Assembly (NCBI RefSeq): GCF_041296385.1
Contig: NW_027183804.1
Coordinates: 2,976,001 to 3,040,000, forward strand
Source of the DNA: Aphelocoma coerulescens
Taxonomy: Eukaryota; Chordata; Aves; Passeriformes; Corvidae
Length of the DNA stretch: 64,000 nucleotides
Reading direction: 5' to 3'
Of the stretch, positions 30,607 through 40,613 are shown one piece after another. The position numbers and the translations under genes were made by a program. The notes under the pieces are model-generated. The model made no database searches. It was given only the letters and a program-made list of their open reading frames with translations, and was not told the DNA's origin. Position 1 is the first letter of the stretch; each line of letters begins with the position of its first letter.

Positions 30607-33600
30607 TTACGGTATGCATCGGGTCTCTCCATCCCTTTGCATCACCCACCAGGTACAACCTGGTCCCTGAGCAAAAACAACCCCACGGATGGGTTTGTCT
30701 TTGCTCAAGGCAGATTTTACCCAAACAGTTTTTCCAAGCATACCTCTCATGTGCACCACTGGAACCTTATCCCCATCTGTTGTTTGTAGGGGTTCGGATT
30801 GGGCAGGGCCTGCTCGGCTGGTGGAGCCTCGGGTGTTAACTAACCAGGTGGCTTTTGCTAAATGCACCTCCCAGTTTTTGAAACTCCCCCCACCCAGTGC
30901 CTTCAAGGTAGTTTTAAGCAGTCCATTACACCGCTCAACCTTCCCAGCTGCTGGTGCATGGTAAGGGATGTGGTACACCCACTCAATGCCATGTTCTCTA
31001 GCCCAGGTGTTTATAAGGCTGTTCTTAAAATGAGTCCCATTGTCAGATTCAATTCTCTCAGGGGTACCGTGCCTCCAAAGGACTTGCTTTTCGAGGCCCA
31101 GGATGGTGTTCCGGGCAGTAGCGTGAGGCACAGGGTAGGTCTCCAGCCATCCTGTGGTGGCTTCTACCATTGTGAGCACATGGCGCTTGCCTTGGCGGGT
31201 TTGAGGCAGTGTGATGTAATCAATCTGCCAGGCCTCCCCATACTTGTATTTGGACCACCGCCCACCATACCACAGGGGCTTCACCCGCTTGGCCTGCTTG
31301 ATCGCAGCGCATGTCTCACAGTCATGGATCACCTGGGAGATACTGTCCATGGTCAGATCCACCCCTCGGTCTCGTGCCCACTTATAGGTGGCATCTCTGC
31401 CCTGATGGCCTGAGGCATCATGGGCCCATCGAGCTAGGAACAACTCTCCTTTATGTTGCCAATCCAGGTCTATCTGGGACACCTCTATTTTCGCAGCCTG
31501 ATCTACCTGCTTGTTATTACGATGTTCTTCATTAGCCCGGCTCTTGGGAATGTGAGCATCTACATGACGGGCCTTCACAGATAGCTTCTCTACTCGAGCG
31601 GCAATGTCTTTCCACTCCTCAGCAGCCCAGATTGGTTTTCCTCTGCGCTGCCATTTTGCCTTATTCCACCTTTCCAGCCAACCCCACAGAGCATTGGCTA
31701 CCATCCATGAATCAGTGTAAAGGTAGAGCTTTGGCCACTTCTCTCTTTCAGCAATGTCCAGAGCTAATTGAACGGCTTTGAGTTCAGCAAATTGGCTCGA
31801 TCCACCTTCTCCTTCCGTAGCCTGTGCAACTTGTCGTGTGGGGCTCCATACAGCGGCTTTCCATTTCCGGCTAGCGCCTACAATTCGGCAGGAACCATCA
31901 GTGAAGAGGGCATATTGTCTTTCACTCTCTGGTAGCTCGTTGTATGGTGGGGCTTCTTCGGCACGCGTCACCTGCTCCTCTTCTTCTTCAGAAGATAACC
32001 CAAAAGTCTCACCTTCTGGCCAGTTTGTAATTATTTCCAAGATCCCAGGGCGACTTGGGTTTCCAATTCGGGCGCGCTGCGTGATGAGGGCGATCCATTT
32101 GCTCCAAGTAGCATCAGTGGCGTGATGCGTGGAGGGAACCTTTCCTTTGAACATCCACCCCAGCACTGGTAGTCGGGGTGCCAGGAGGAGTTGTGCCTCA
32201 GTTCCAATTACCTCTGAGGCAGCTTGGACTCCTTCATAGGCTGCCAAGATTTCTTTCTCTGTGGGAGTGTAGTTGGCTTCGGACCCTCTGTAGCTTCGGC
32301 TCCAGAATCCCAGCGGTCGGCCTCGAGTCTCACCAGGCACCTTCTGCCAGAGGCTCCAGGACAGACCATTGTTCCGGGCTGCAGAGTAGAGCACGTTCTT
32401 CACCTCTGGTCCTGTCCTGACTGGGCCAAGGGCTACGGCGTGAGCGATTTCCTGCTTGATCTGGGCAAAGGCTTGCTGCTGTTCAGGGCCCCAGTGGAAA
32501 TCGTTCTTCTTGCGGGTAACCAGGTAGAGAGGGCTCACAATCTGGCTGTACTCAGGAATGTGCATCCTCCAGAAACCTATGGCGCCTAGGAAAGCCTGTG
32601 TTTCCTTCTTGTTGGTTGGTGGAGACATTGCAGTGATCTTATTGATGACCTCAGTGGGAATCTGACGCCGTCCATCTTGCCACTTCACTCCCAGGAACTG
32701 GATCTCTCGGGCAGGCCCCTTGACTTTGCTCTTCTTGATGGCGAAACCAGCTTTTAGGAGAATTTGGATTATTCTCTCTCCCTTCTCAAACACTTCTGTT
32801 GCGGTGTTCCCCCACACAATGATGTCATCAATGTACTGCAGATGTTCTGGGGCCTCACCCTTTTCCAGTGCAGCCTGGATCAGTCCATGGCAGATGGTGG
32901 GACTGTGCTTCCACCCCTGGGGCAGTCGGTTCCAGGTGTACTGCACACCCCTCCAGGTGAAAGCAAACTGAGGCCTGCACTCTGCTGCCAGAGGAATGGA
33001 GAAAAATGCATTGGCAATGTCAATAGTGGCATACCACTTTGCTGCTTTGGACTCCAGCTCATACTGGAGCTCCAACATGTCGGGCACAGCAGCGCTCAGC
33101 GGTGGAGTCACTTCATTCAAGCCACGATAGTCCACAGTCAATCTCCATTCCCCATCAGACTTGCGCACAGGCCAAATGGGGCTGTTGAAGGGTGAGTGGG
33201 TCTTGCTGACCACCCCTTGGCTCTCCAGCTCACGAATCATCTTGTGGATGGGAATCACAGCATCTCGATTTGTCCGATACTGCCGGCGGTGCACTGTCGA
33301 GGTGGCAATTGGCACTCGTTGCTCTTCCACTTTCAGGAGCCCAACTGCAGAAGGATTCTCATACAGTCCGGACAGGGTGTTCAACTGCCTAATGCCCTCT
33401 GCCTCCACAGCAGCAATCCCAAACGCCCACCTGAGTCCCTTTGGGTCTTTGTAATAGCCATTCCGGAGGATGTCTATGCCCAGAATACACGGGGCCTCTG
33501 GGCCGGTCACAATCGGATGCTTTTGCCACTCCTTCCCAGTCAGGCTCACCTCAGCTTCCAAAAGGGTCAACTGCTGTGATCCCCCGGTCACCCCTGCGAT

Positions 33601-33714
33601 GGATACAGGTTCTGCCCCCACATGTCCCGATGGCATTAAAGTACACTGTGCCCCAGTATCAACCAATGCATCATATTTTTGTGGCTCTGATGTGCCAGGC
33701 CATCGGATCCACAC
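30607..33714 (-). CDS. pol: ERV-L-like pol: protease, RT, RNase H, integrase (1035 codons)
   Basis: The frame is open from the gag TAG; its first possible start is GTG at 33714-33712 and no ATG lies near the N-terminus, so it probably needs read-through from gag. Protease DTGAQ is at residues 19-23, RT with YIDD at 294-297, RNase H with TDGS at 605-608 and Asp 668, integrase zinc motif His765-His770-Cys799-Cys802, and the catalytic triad Asp832, Asp891, Glu927 with 35 residues between the last two. All catalytic residues are present. It ends soon after integrase; the dUTPase found after integrase in some mammalian ERV-L is absent. Confidence 0.92.
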   Translation of the reverse strand: MWIRWPGTSEPQKYDALVDTGAQCTLMPSGHVGAEPVSIAGVTGGSQQLTLLEAEVSLTGKEWQKHPIVTGPEAPCILGIDILRNGYYKDPKGLRWAFGIAAVEAEGIRQLNTLSGLYENPSAVGLLKVEEQRVPIATSTVHRRQYRTNRDAVIPIHKMIRELESQGVVSKTHSPFNSPIWPVRKSDGEWRLTVDYRGLNEVTPPLSAAVPDMLELQYELESKAAKWYATIDIANAFFSIPLAAECRPQFAFTWRGVQYTWNRLPQGWKHSPTICHGLIQAALEKGEAPEHLQYIDDIIVWGNTATEVFEKGERIIQILLKAGFAIKKSKVKGPAREIQFLGVKWQDGRRQIPTEVINKITAMSPPTNKKETQAFLGAIGFWRMHIPEYSQIVSPLYLVTRKKNDFHWGPEQQQAFAQIKQEIAHAVALGPVRTGPEVKNVLYSAARNNGLSWSLWQKVPGETRGRPLGFWSRSYRGSEANYTPTEKEILAAYEGVQAASEVIGTEAQLLLAPRLPVLGWMFKGKVPSTHHATDATWSKWIALITQRARIGNPSRPGILEIITNWPEGETFGLSSEEEEEQVTRAEEAPPYNELPESERQYALFTDGSCRIVGASRKWKAAVWSPTRQVAQATEGEGGSSQFAELKAVQLALDIAEREKWPKLYLYTDSWMVANALWGWLERWNKAKWQRRGKPIWAAEEWKDIAARVEKLSVKARHVDAHIPKSRANEEHRNNKQVDQAAKIEVSQIDLDWQHKGELFLARWAHDASGHQGRDATYKWARDRGVDLTMDSISQVIHDCETCAAIKQAKRVKPLWYGGRWSKYKYGEAWQIDYITLPQTRQGKRHVLTMVEATTGWLETYPVPHATARNTILGLEKQVLWRHGTPERIESDNGTHFKNSLINTWAREHGIEWVYHIPYHAPAAGKVERCNGLLKTTLKALGGGSFKNWEVHLAKATWLVNTRGSTSRAGPAQSEPLQTTDGDKVPVVHMRGMLGKTVWVKSALSKDKPIRGVVFAQGPGCTWWVMQRDGETRCIP

Positions 33715-33749
33715 CGTCCAGAAAACCCGGTTCTCCCGTGCCTCTTCCT

Positions 33750-33774
33750 GGCTAGAGGCAGGGCCCCTCTAGCC
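33750..33774 (-). promoter_or_regulatory. 9-bp perfect hairpin enclosing the gag UAG stop
   Basis: On the minus strand GGCTAGAGG, a 7-base loop GGCCCTG, then CCTCTAGCC. The gag stop TAG (33771-33769) is in the 5' arm. Pol continues in the same frame with no other stop. This is a candidate stop-codon read-through signal; the function is inferred. Confidence 0.6.
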
Positions 33775-35814
33775 CTGGTTATCATTCTTTCCCTGGGCAT
33801 ACATACTAGAGGTACCTTCGAGGGGATCTGACATATCATCCTCCTGTCTGTAATACCTGGCAGCTCGGTCACGGGAGGCTGAGGCTACTTTCACCTTAGC
33901 GGAACCCCCTCGGTTAGTGCCTCCCTCCTTGAGTTCACGCACCCGCGCTGCCAGGACAGAGGTGGGTTTCCCATCCCACCTTCTCATGTCTTCCCCATGC
34001 TCACACAGGAAAAACCACAGCTCAGCTCGTGGGGTGTACCCTCTCTCTCTCGCAGGGGGACGACGGGCTCTGACCTGGGGGCCTGTGACTCGCACTGGTG
34101 CCACACTGACCTTCCTCATCTCCTCCATCTCCTCCCTCATTTCCTTCCTCATCTCCTTCATCTCCTCTTTGAGGTCCTGGACCACAGCAGAGACATGAGC
34201 TTTCAGCGGACCATTGACCATGCTGTCATAATTCCTGAGCTTGTTGGCAACAGAGCCCACTGTTTCTCGGTTATTGTCAGCATCAATGGTTGCAATGAAG
34301 GTGGTGTATTGCGATGGCCCTAGTCTTGCCAGGTTCCACATCATCTGTCCTGTGCACCTGACCTTATCGGGGTCATTACCGTGCTGTCCATCCCTCCCAA
34401 AGAGTACCTCTAATACTGCCACCTCTCTTAGCTGTTGGATCCCTTCCTCGAGTGTCTTCCACTGCATTCTATGATGGTACTCCTGCATTCTCTCTTTGTG
34501 AATGAACCTTTCTCTCACACTCATTAAGAGCCGGTCCCAGAGAGAAAGGGGCCCTGGCTCCCTCACAAATATCTGGTTCACACCTGGGTCCTGGGTCAAC
34601 GATCCCAGATACCTTGCCTCACCACTATCCAGTTGCACACTTGTGCCCATAAGGTCCCAAACCCGAAGCAGCCAGGTGGTATAAGGCTCACGCCCCCTTC
34701 GCACAATGTCATCTCGCATACCACGGAGACTGTCGTACGAGAGGGACTCAATGATGATTTCTGGCTCTGGCTCCCCTGCTGGTTGTGAGGGCCCTGGTTC
34801 CCCATCATCATTAACTGGTCGTACTGATTTGGTCTTACACTTCCTCCTTTGCACAGGGGCGACTGCTGCTGGCTGTACTTGTCCTTGGGGTTCAGCTGAA
34901 ACCTGGGTGGTTGTAACATCCGTGGGTTCCACTGCTGCACCGTCAGACTCACCCTTTTTGGGGCAGGGAGAGGTTTTTTCACTAGCTGAGGAGGTGTATT
35001 CCCTTAGCAATTGGCATATCCCCTGGTGCACCTGGCCCATCTCCTGGCGCACCTGGCCCATCTCCTGGCACATCTCCTGCATCCCTTTCGCCAGTACCCC
35101 CACCCATTTCGGGTAGTCCATTTCTGAGGTGGGCTGTTGGGCGGTATCTGGCTGTGGGGGAGGGTCTCTAGTGTCTGGGGCTGTGTCAGGCTCTGGGGCT
35201 GAATCAGGCTCTGGGGTAGGATCTCTAGTGTCTGGGGCCGTGTCAGGTTCCGGGGCAGGATCAGGCTCTGGGGTAGGAACTTTACTCTCTGGGGCCATGT
35301 CAGGTTTTGGGGCAGGATCAGGCTCTGGGGCAGGATCTCTAGTCTCTGGGGCTGGTGTCTGGGTAGTTATCCAAGCCAATCTCAACTTATCCTTGAATGC
35401 TAAATAGAGTAGGCCTACCAGCAGCAGGTGGTTAGTATTCAGAGGGAATCTAAACCCTTCGAAAATTGATGGGGTGGGTCCAAAGAACTGGTTGAGGGGT
35501 TGGGGGAAAACTTCCCCTGGTGTCATTTCCTCACAGAAGGTACCATTTTTAACATAACCCCAAAAACATGCGCTCAGTGTGTGATAGCCATTTATCCACG
35601 AGCCCACATTCCGGAATAAGTTAAAAACCCATGAATTCCTCACCTTCTCGACCCATAGCACAAGCTGGATAACAGCAATGGTAGCCTTAGTCAGAGGACC
35701 CATATTCAAGTAAGGAGCTGCAAAGGGGAAGAATATAGCCACGGCCACATGCCACCCGAACCAGGGCAAAGTAGACCACATAGTGCTGCCTACCAAGGTT
35801 CCTATATCCAACAC
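33769..35814 (-). CDS. gag: ERV-L-like gag (681 codons)
   Basis: The ATG at 35814-35812 follows the leader and PBS. The first 95 or so residues hold hydrophobic, Trp-rich segments; residues about 110-175 hold another hydrophobic stretch and the start of a Pro/Glu/Asp repeat (PEPDTAPDTRDP-like), and a Met-rich coiled coil follows (QEMGQVRQEMGQ). The C-terminal half is a capsid-like helical region and ends with a second charged coiled coil (KEMRKEMREEMEEM) and a basic tail. There is no Cys-His zinc knuckle. It ends in TAG at 33771-33769 and shares the frame with pol. Confidence 0.85.
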   Translation of the reverse strand: MLDIGTLVGSTMWSTLPWFGWHVAVAIFFPFAAPYLNMGPLTKATIAVIQLVLWVEKVRNSWVFNLFRNVGSWINGYHTLSACFWGYVKNGTFCEEMTPGEVFPQPLNQFFGPTPSIFEGFRFPLNTNHLLLVGLLYLAFKDKLRLAWITTQTPAPETRDPAPEPDPAPKPDMAPESKVPTPEPDPAPEPDTAPDTRDPTPEPDSAPEPDTAPDTRDPPPQPDTAQQPTSEMDYPKWVGVLAKGMQEMCQEMGQVRQEMGQVHQGICQLLREYTSSASEKTSPCPKKGESDGAAVEPTDVTTTQVSAEPQGQVQPAAVAPVQRRKCKTKSVRPVNDDGEPGPSQPAGEPEPEIIIESLSYDSLRGMRDDIVRRGREPYTTWLLRVWDLMGTSVQLDSGEARYLGSLTQDPGVNQIFVREPGPLSLWDRLLMSVRERFIHKERMQEYHHRMQWKTLEEGIQQLREVAVLEVLFGRDGQHGNDPDKVRCTGQMMWNLARLGPSQYTTFIATIDADNNRETVGSVANKLRNYDSMVNGPLKAHVSAVVQDLKEEMKEMRKEMREEMEEMRKVSVAPVRVTGPQVRARRPPARERGYTPRAELWFFLCEHGEDMRRWDGKPTSVLAARVRELKEGGTNRGGSAKVKVASASRDRAARYYRQEDDMSDPLEGTSSMYAQGKNDNQG

Positions 35815-35876
35815 ACCAAATTAAGTTATCCAGGAACTGTTATTCCTTTTTCACCTCTCTCTCTTAATGCCCTCAG

Positions 35877-35895
35877 GCCCCACGGTTGGGCGCCA
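35877..35895 (-). promoter_or_regulatory. Primer binding site of ERV-L-like element, tRNA-Lys-like
   Basis: On the minus strand TGGCGCCCAACCGTGGGGC, five bases after the 5' LTR. It equals the common Lys1,2-type PBS except for one extra C in the middle. Confidence 0.7.
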
Positions 35896-35900
35896 AGATC

Positions 35901-36797
35901 TGTCTCGGTTTGAAAGACAGGTGTCTGCTAAGGAAGGCAGAAGCCTCCCTTGGAGTAGCAGATGTAACCCCTTTCCCTCTGAGTTATGATTTTGGAATCA
36001 AGGGTCTTTAGGCAAAGATGTGGGAAATAGGAATAACAGTTCTTTACTATATATATATAGATAGATAGATAGGTAGATATATAACCAGTCGAACAAAACA
36101 ACAACAACTCTGGCAGTAACAGCAAACACAAACCCAGTCCCAGCCTTCTCGGCTGTCAGGCTATTTCCCCTCGGGTGCAGTTCCGCTCGCAGCCGACAGG
36201 GATCGCTGGCGGCTCCCGGTGAGCAGGGCGGGTGCGATGGTTCTCCCGCGGCTGCTTTGGTGCCCTGGGATCCCGGGGAAGGATGGAACAAAAAAACTTC
36301 ACAAATCCCGGCTGGTCAGCCGGTCCTGGACTCCCGGAACCGCAGGCTGGACTGGCAGGCCGGAGCTGCAGGCACAAACACAAATCCCGGGTGGCAGACG
36401 AGATGTATCCAAAAGGGGAACCCCCCGGGGCTCCAGGCAGGCAGGGTGAGCACGGCTACAGCGTAGCGAAGGCTCGAAACAGCAGCGGTGCAGGGCGGCC
36501 CCAGCCCCAGCCTCTAGCAGGGCAGGGAAAGCAGCCTTGGGATCCCGGTGTTGTTTCCAGCAGAAAGGAAAGACGCCGAAAACGGGAACCAGCAGCTCTT
36601 CTCTCCGCGGCTTCTCTCTCCAGACGCTGAGAGCGAACTGAACTGCCCGCCAGGTGAGAACAAAAGCCTGGCCGGGCCCTTTTGTCTTTCTTAAGTATGG
36701 CTATCTCCTCTCAAGTATGGCCATTTATCTCCTAGCAACATGCTATCGGAAAAAATTCCTTTAACAGAAAAAAAACTAGGACTAAAGTAAAACCCCA
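35901..36797 (-). mobile_element. 5' LTR of ERV-L-like element (897 bp)
   Basis: Near-identical to 29507-30447 with a 40-bp deletion at CGGCTG direct repeats (near 36250) and a shorter TA run. It would drive leftward transcription. Confidence 0.9.
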
Positions 36798-36802
36798 ACA
36801 CT

Positions 36803-37809
36803 TGGTTAATCACTGCAGGCAATCTTTGGCACTGATGATTGGGGGCATTGCTGAGCTGCTCCTGCTGTGATTCTTTGCTAATGATTATGTGCTTTGCTGA
36901 GCTTATGCTTTTGTGACTTTTTGCAGATTTGCATTCTATAAATTGCACAATTCCTTCAGTTGGTGTCTGTGTCTTTGGTGCTGACCCTGCCCACCGGCAA
37001 AACAGGGCCCAATCCTGCCTGAGTGTTACCTGGGAAGACAAAAACCCTGACTCCAAATGTCCCCCCTTCCTCCTTGTTCCCCCCACTTTATACACTGGCC
37101 ATGATGTCCTGTGGTCTGGGATATGCCTGGGGTCAGTTGGGGTCACCTGTCCTGGCTGTGACCCCTGCCGAGCTCCCCCACACCCCCAGCCCCTCCCCAG
37201 CGTGGCCGGACGAGGGGCAGGAAAGGCCTTGGCTCTGTGCAAGCTCAGCAAGAACAAAACCATCTCTGTGTGAGCAACGCTGTGCTCAGCACAGAGCCAA
37301 ACACAGCCCCAGAGAAAGGCCTGGCAAGGAAATTCCCTCTGCCCCAGCCCACAGCAGCACCCCATGGCCACCCACCATCACCACGGCTCCACGGGTTCCT
37401 TTCCATGGCCCCGGCCCTGGCCACGGGACCTTGGGCTGGTGGCCACGGCAGCCGACTGTGGCCCAGGGCTCCGTGCCCGTGTCCATGGCAGCAGTGGCCG
37501 GCCACGGGCCCTGAGTGCAGGTGAGCGTGCCAATCCCCATGGCAGCGGGGCCAAGCGTTGGTGTCCGTGGCACCAAAGTGAGGAACGGGTCCCTGTGGCC
37601 GCTGCCGTGGCACCTGAGGGCATCAGCGAGTGTCAGTGCAATTGTAGCTGGCACCAGCCCCGGCACCGCTCTGTCCTGAGGGCTGCCATGGCAGCCGAGG
37701 GCAGCCACAGGTCTGCGGGCAAGTGGCCACGGACCCTGAGTGCAGCAATGGCTCCTGGGGGGGTTTCCAAGGGAACTGGAACTGATGAGGGTTGCCATGG
37801 CATCCAACC
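36803..37809. other. Intergenic sequence with CCATGG-rich repeats
   Basis: 36803-37300 shows no feature. 37340-37790 is rich in CCATGG and GGCCACGG phrases with loose 70-bp periodicity, probably a decayed minisatellite. Confidence 0.4.
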
Positions 37810-38545
37810 CCTGGGATGTCACACAGCCACCCTGGGATGTCACACAGCCACCCTGGGATGTCACCACCACTCAGTGATGTCATAGCCTGCTATAGGATGT
37901 CAGACCTCTGCCCAGTGATATCATAGCCATATCTGTGATGCCACAGCTCACTCTGAGATGCCACATAGCTACCCTGTGATGTCATAGCCACTCTGTGATG
38001 TCACACCACCTGTGATGTCACAGTCATCTCTGTGATATCACACAGCTGCTTTGTGATGTCACAACTGACTCTATGATGTCACACAGCCACCCTGTGGTGT
38101 CACAATCTGTTCTGGGATGTCACTCGACCACTCTGTGATGTCACAGCCCTGTCTGTGATGTAACAACTCTGCGCTGTGATGTCACACCAGCACCCTGTGA
38201 TGTCACCATTGCTCTGTGATGTCATAGTCTGCACGATGATGTCTGACCTCTGCCCTGTGATGTCATAGCCCAAGCTGTGATGTCACAGCCCTACTCTATG
38301 ATGTCACAGCACCACTCTGTGAGGTCACAGAGCTCTGTGATGTCACAGTAGACTCTATGATGTCATACAGCTAGCCTGTGATGTCACAACCCACTCTGTG
38401 ATGTCACAGCCTCTTCTGGGATGGCCCAGGCCTCTCTGTGATGTCACACCAATACCCTGTGATGTCACAGCCCGCTCTGTGATGTCACACAGCCCCTTTC
38501 TGACATCACAGCTGCTCTGTGGGTCTGTGACACAGGCACAGAGCT
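37810..38545. repeat. Minisatellite of TGTGATGTCACA units
   Basis: About 730 bp in which the near-palindrome TGTGATGTCACA returns every 15 to 35 bp with spacers such as GCCACTC. Each core holds TGATGTCA, one base from a cAMP response element. Confidence 0.9.
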
Positions 38546-38559
38546 GTTACCAAAACTTC

Positions 38560-40613
38560 AGTGAAACAAAACCTCCTCAGCACCAGCGCAGCACGAAGCA
38601 GCAGCATTCTTTATTGGGCCGGATGCACGAGGGGAGAGCCCCTCCCAAAGTCGTGTGTGCCGAGTTCAGGAATGTTCCTGTTTGCAGACTGGGTTTCACA
38701 GACACATTCCCAGATTGTCCCACAAGAAACACACACATGAGAATCATTGCCCCAAAATCATTGCATATTTCCCCCACCCCTTTGCACATCCCTTCTTCTG
38801 CCCTGGGGGTCTCTTTGGGGGTCCCTGGTGCTCGGTGACCCCAAAGCCAGCCCTGACTGCCCGGTGAACTGGTGAAAGTTGGCACACCTGGGCTGGTTGC
38901 TGCCCACAGAATCAGCCTTGTGCGGATCCATGGCCAGTGGCTTTTGGAGAAGAAGCATTGTATGAACCCACCAGGTGCAAACGGTTTTTCATCTGGCAAA
39001 TTTCCCCCCCTTGGAGGGTTGGGAAGCTTCTCTTCCCTTCAAGCCTTCAGAAGCCTCACTCTGCTCCTTTACTCACATCCCACGAGTTCCTCAGCTGCTT
39101 TCACAACCATGTTCTTTACACAGCTCAAAGCAAGTGTCAGAAGCACAAGTATTGCTGTGATCCCAGTTAGACTTTGCAAAAGTCAGGCCAACCGTCAGTC
39201 AGGGGAAATCTATGTCCTTTAAATATTTTATCCAAACAGTTACTGTCTAACCCTCCCCTTAATTCCCTGCTGGATGCAGCAACAGATTTTATCCTCTCTC
39301 CCTGATCATCCAATCGAGCATCACATTTGGAATGTGCACACAACAAGTGCTGCTGTTTCAGTTCAAGAATCCACATACTCCCTGTCCATGTAACAGCAAT
39401 AGGGCTAAAGCCAATCTGCTCTGTAAGGTCATTTTAGCTGTGGCTGGCAATTGTTCCTTTATTTCAGCAAACCCCAAAGGAGCTGCATTCCCTAAAGTTT
39501 CCATCTGCAGAGCCCAATGGTGTGTGGCTGCTCTGTTCCTAAAGGCAGATCTTTGCGGAGCAGAGATGGATTCTAAAATCCATCCCGCTGTAGTTCCCGC
39601 ACTGGGATGTTTCCAAGTTCCATCCCCTTTAACCTTTCCCCACAGTCGGGTTCCCGGTGGTGACTCCTTGCACGAGGGACGGAACGTTAATACCCCCAGT
39701 GTCCATGGTGCTCCTGATTCTCCCAGGGGCAAACGTCTGCTCCAAATTCCATCACTTCCCACCCATCCTGGGGCTCCTAAGGATCTGACTGTGTCCTGCT
39801 GACACTCTGTGCCTCTCCAAGGCTCGCTGTTTGTTGGCTGAGCCCAGGTGTCACTGAGAAAGGCAGAATCATTTCTACAAACACAGCCCAGCCTCAGAGC
39901 CTGGGCCACAGCCAGGAGCCGCTGGACCTCAGCATTCCAAACAGCTCAAGTGTCTGTCCCAGGGCAATCCCACTTTTCCTTTGTCCTGGGATCCTTTGAC
40001 CTTGACCTTGTTAAATCAGGATATTTTATACCCACCTGTAAGGGGTCCTGTGGGAGGCCTGGGCTCCCTTCCCAGCCTAGACACCCCAGAACTGGCTGGA
40101 AACATTCCCATTGTCCTGTCTGAGGGCGATTCCATACTTCTGGAATTTGACAGCCCCAGGGGGTATCAGTGCAATCTGTCAGCTGATCAATATTTCCTGA
40201 GGTAATTTCCTGACCCGGTTTGGAAATGTTACAATTCTCAGCACTATTGTTCTGATGTGCCCATGGTAAGGAATATTCTCCTTCCATCCCTGTCCAGGTG
40301 CCCTGGGTGCTATTTCCTTCCCACACGTGTTCCCATATTTTTGTCAAATTGCTGACTGCAGCTCCCCACAGAACTGGATTTTCTGCAGAGGTTGGTGTTG
40401 GCAAACAAGCTGTTACAGGGGTCACATTCTGTCATCTGCCAACATCTTGCACTGACTTTGAAAACCACATTTCCCTTCCCAGAAGTCAGGAACATTGTTT
40501 CTATTATTATTATAAATACACAATTATTGATCATCTTCATCCAGATCCAATCAATAGTATCCCCTTAGAAAATCCTATTCAATACCTAAAACAATAGGAT
40601 TGATGTAAAACCC
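38560..40613 (-). pseudogene. env: Degraded class I-like retroviral env (SU and TM remnants)
   Basis: On the minus strand, going down from 40425, SU-like open stretches with N-glycosylation sites and Trp/Cys-rich segments are followed (39909-39358) by a TM-like part: a Gln-rich helix, an LQSRLALALLLL-type immunosuppressive helix and GVCGFLN, then TGA, then a CC pair nine codons further. More stops and shifts follow. AATAAA on the minus strand at 38610-38615 may be the LTR poly(A) signal. The element is old and broken. Confidence 0.55.

Larger units (their letters stand above)
29502..36802 (-). mobile_element. Full-length ERV-L-like element with acact target duplication
   Basis: The left LTR is 29507-30447, the internal region 30448-35900 and the right LTR 35901-36797. 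The 5-bp duplication acact is at 29502-29506 and 36798-36802. Coding is on the minus strand, so the right LTR is the 5' LTR. It carries long uninterrupted gag and pol frames and no env. RT has YIDD and integrase a D,D(35)E triad. The LTRs are nearly identical apart from a 40-bp gap and microsatellite length, so the insertion is recent. It is an old-type host-genome retroelement and, lacking env, not an infectious virus by itself. Confidence 0.92.

Noticed and set aside
37286..37885. 194-codon minus-strand frame in the CCATGG-rich block
   Set aside because: Repetitive translation of decayed minisatellite; an equally long frame lies on the other strand.
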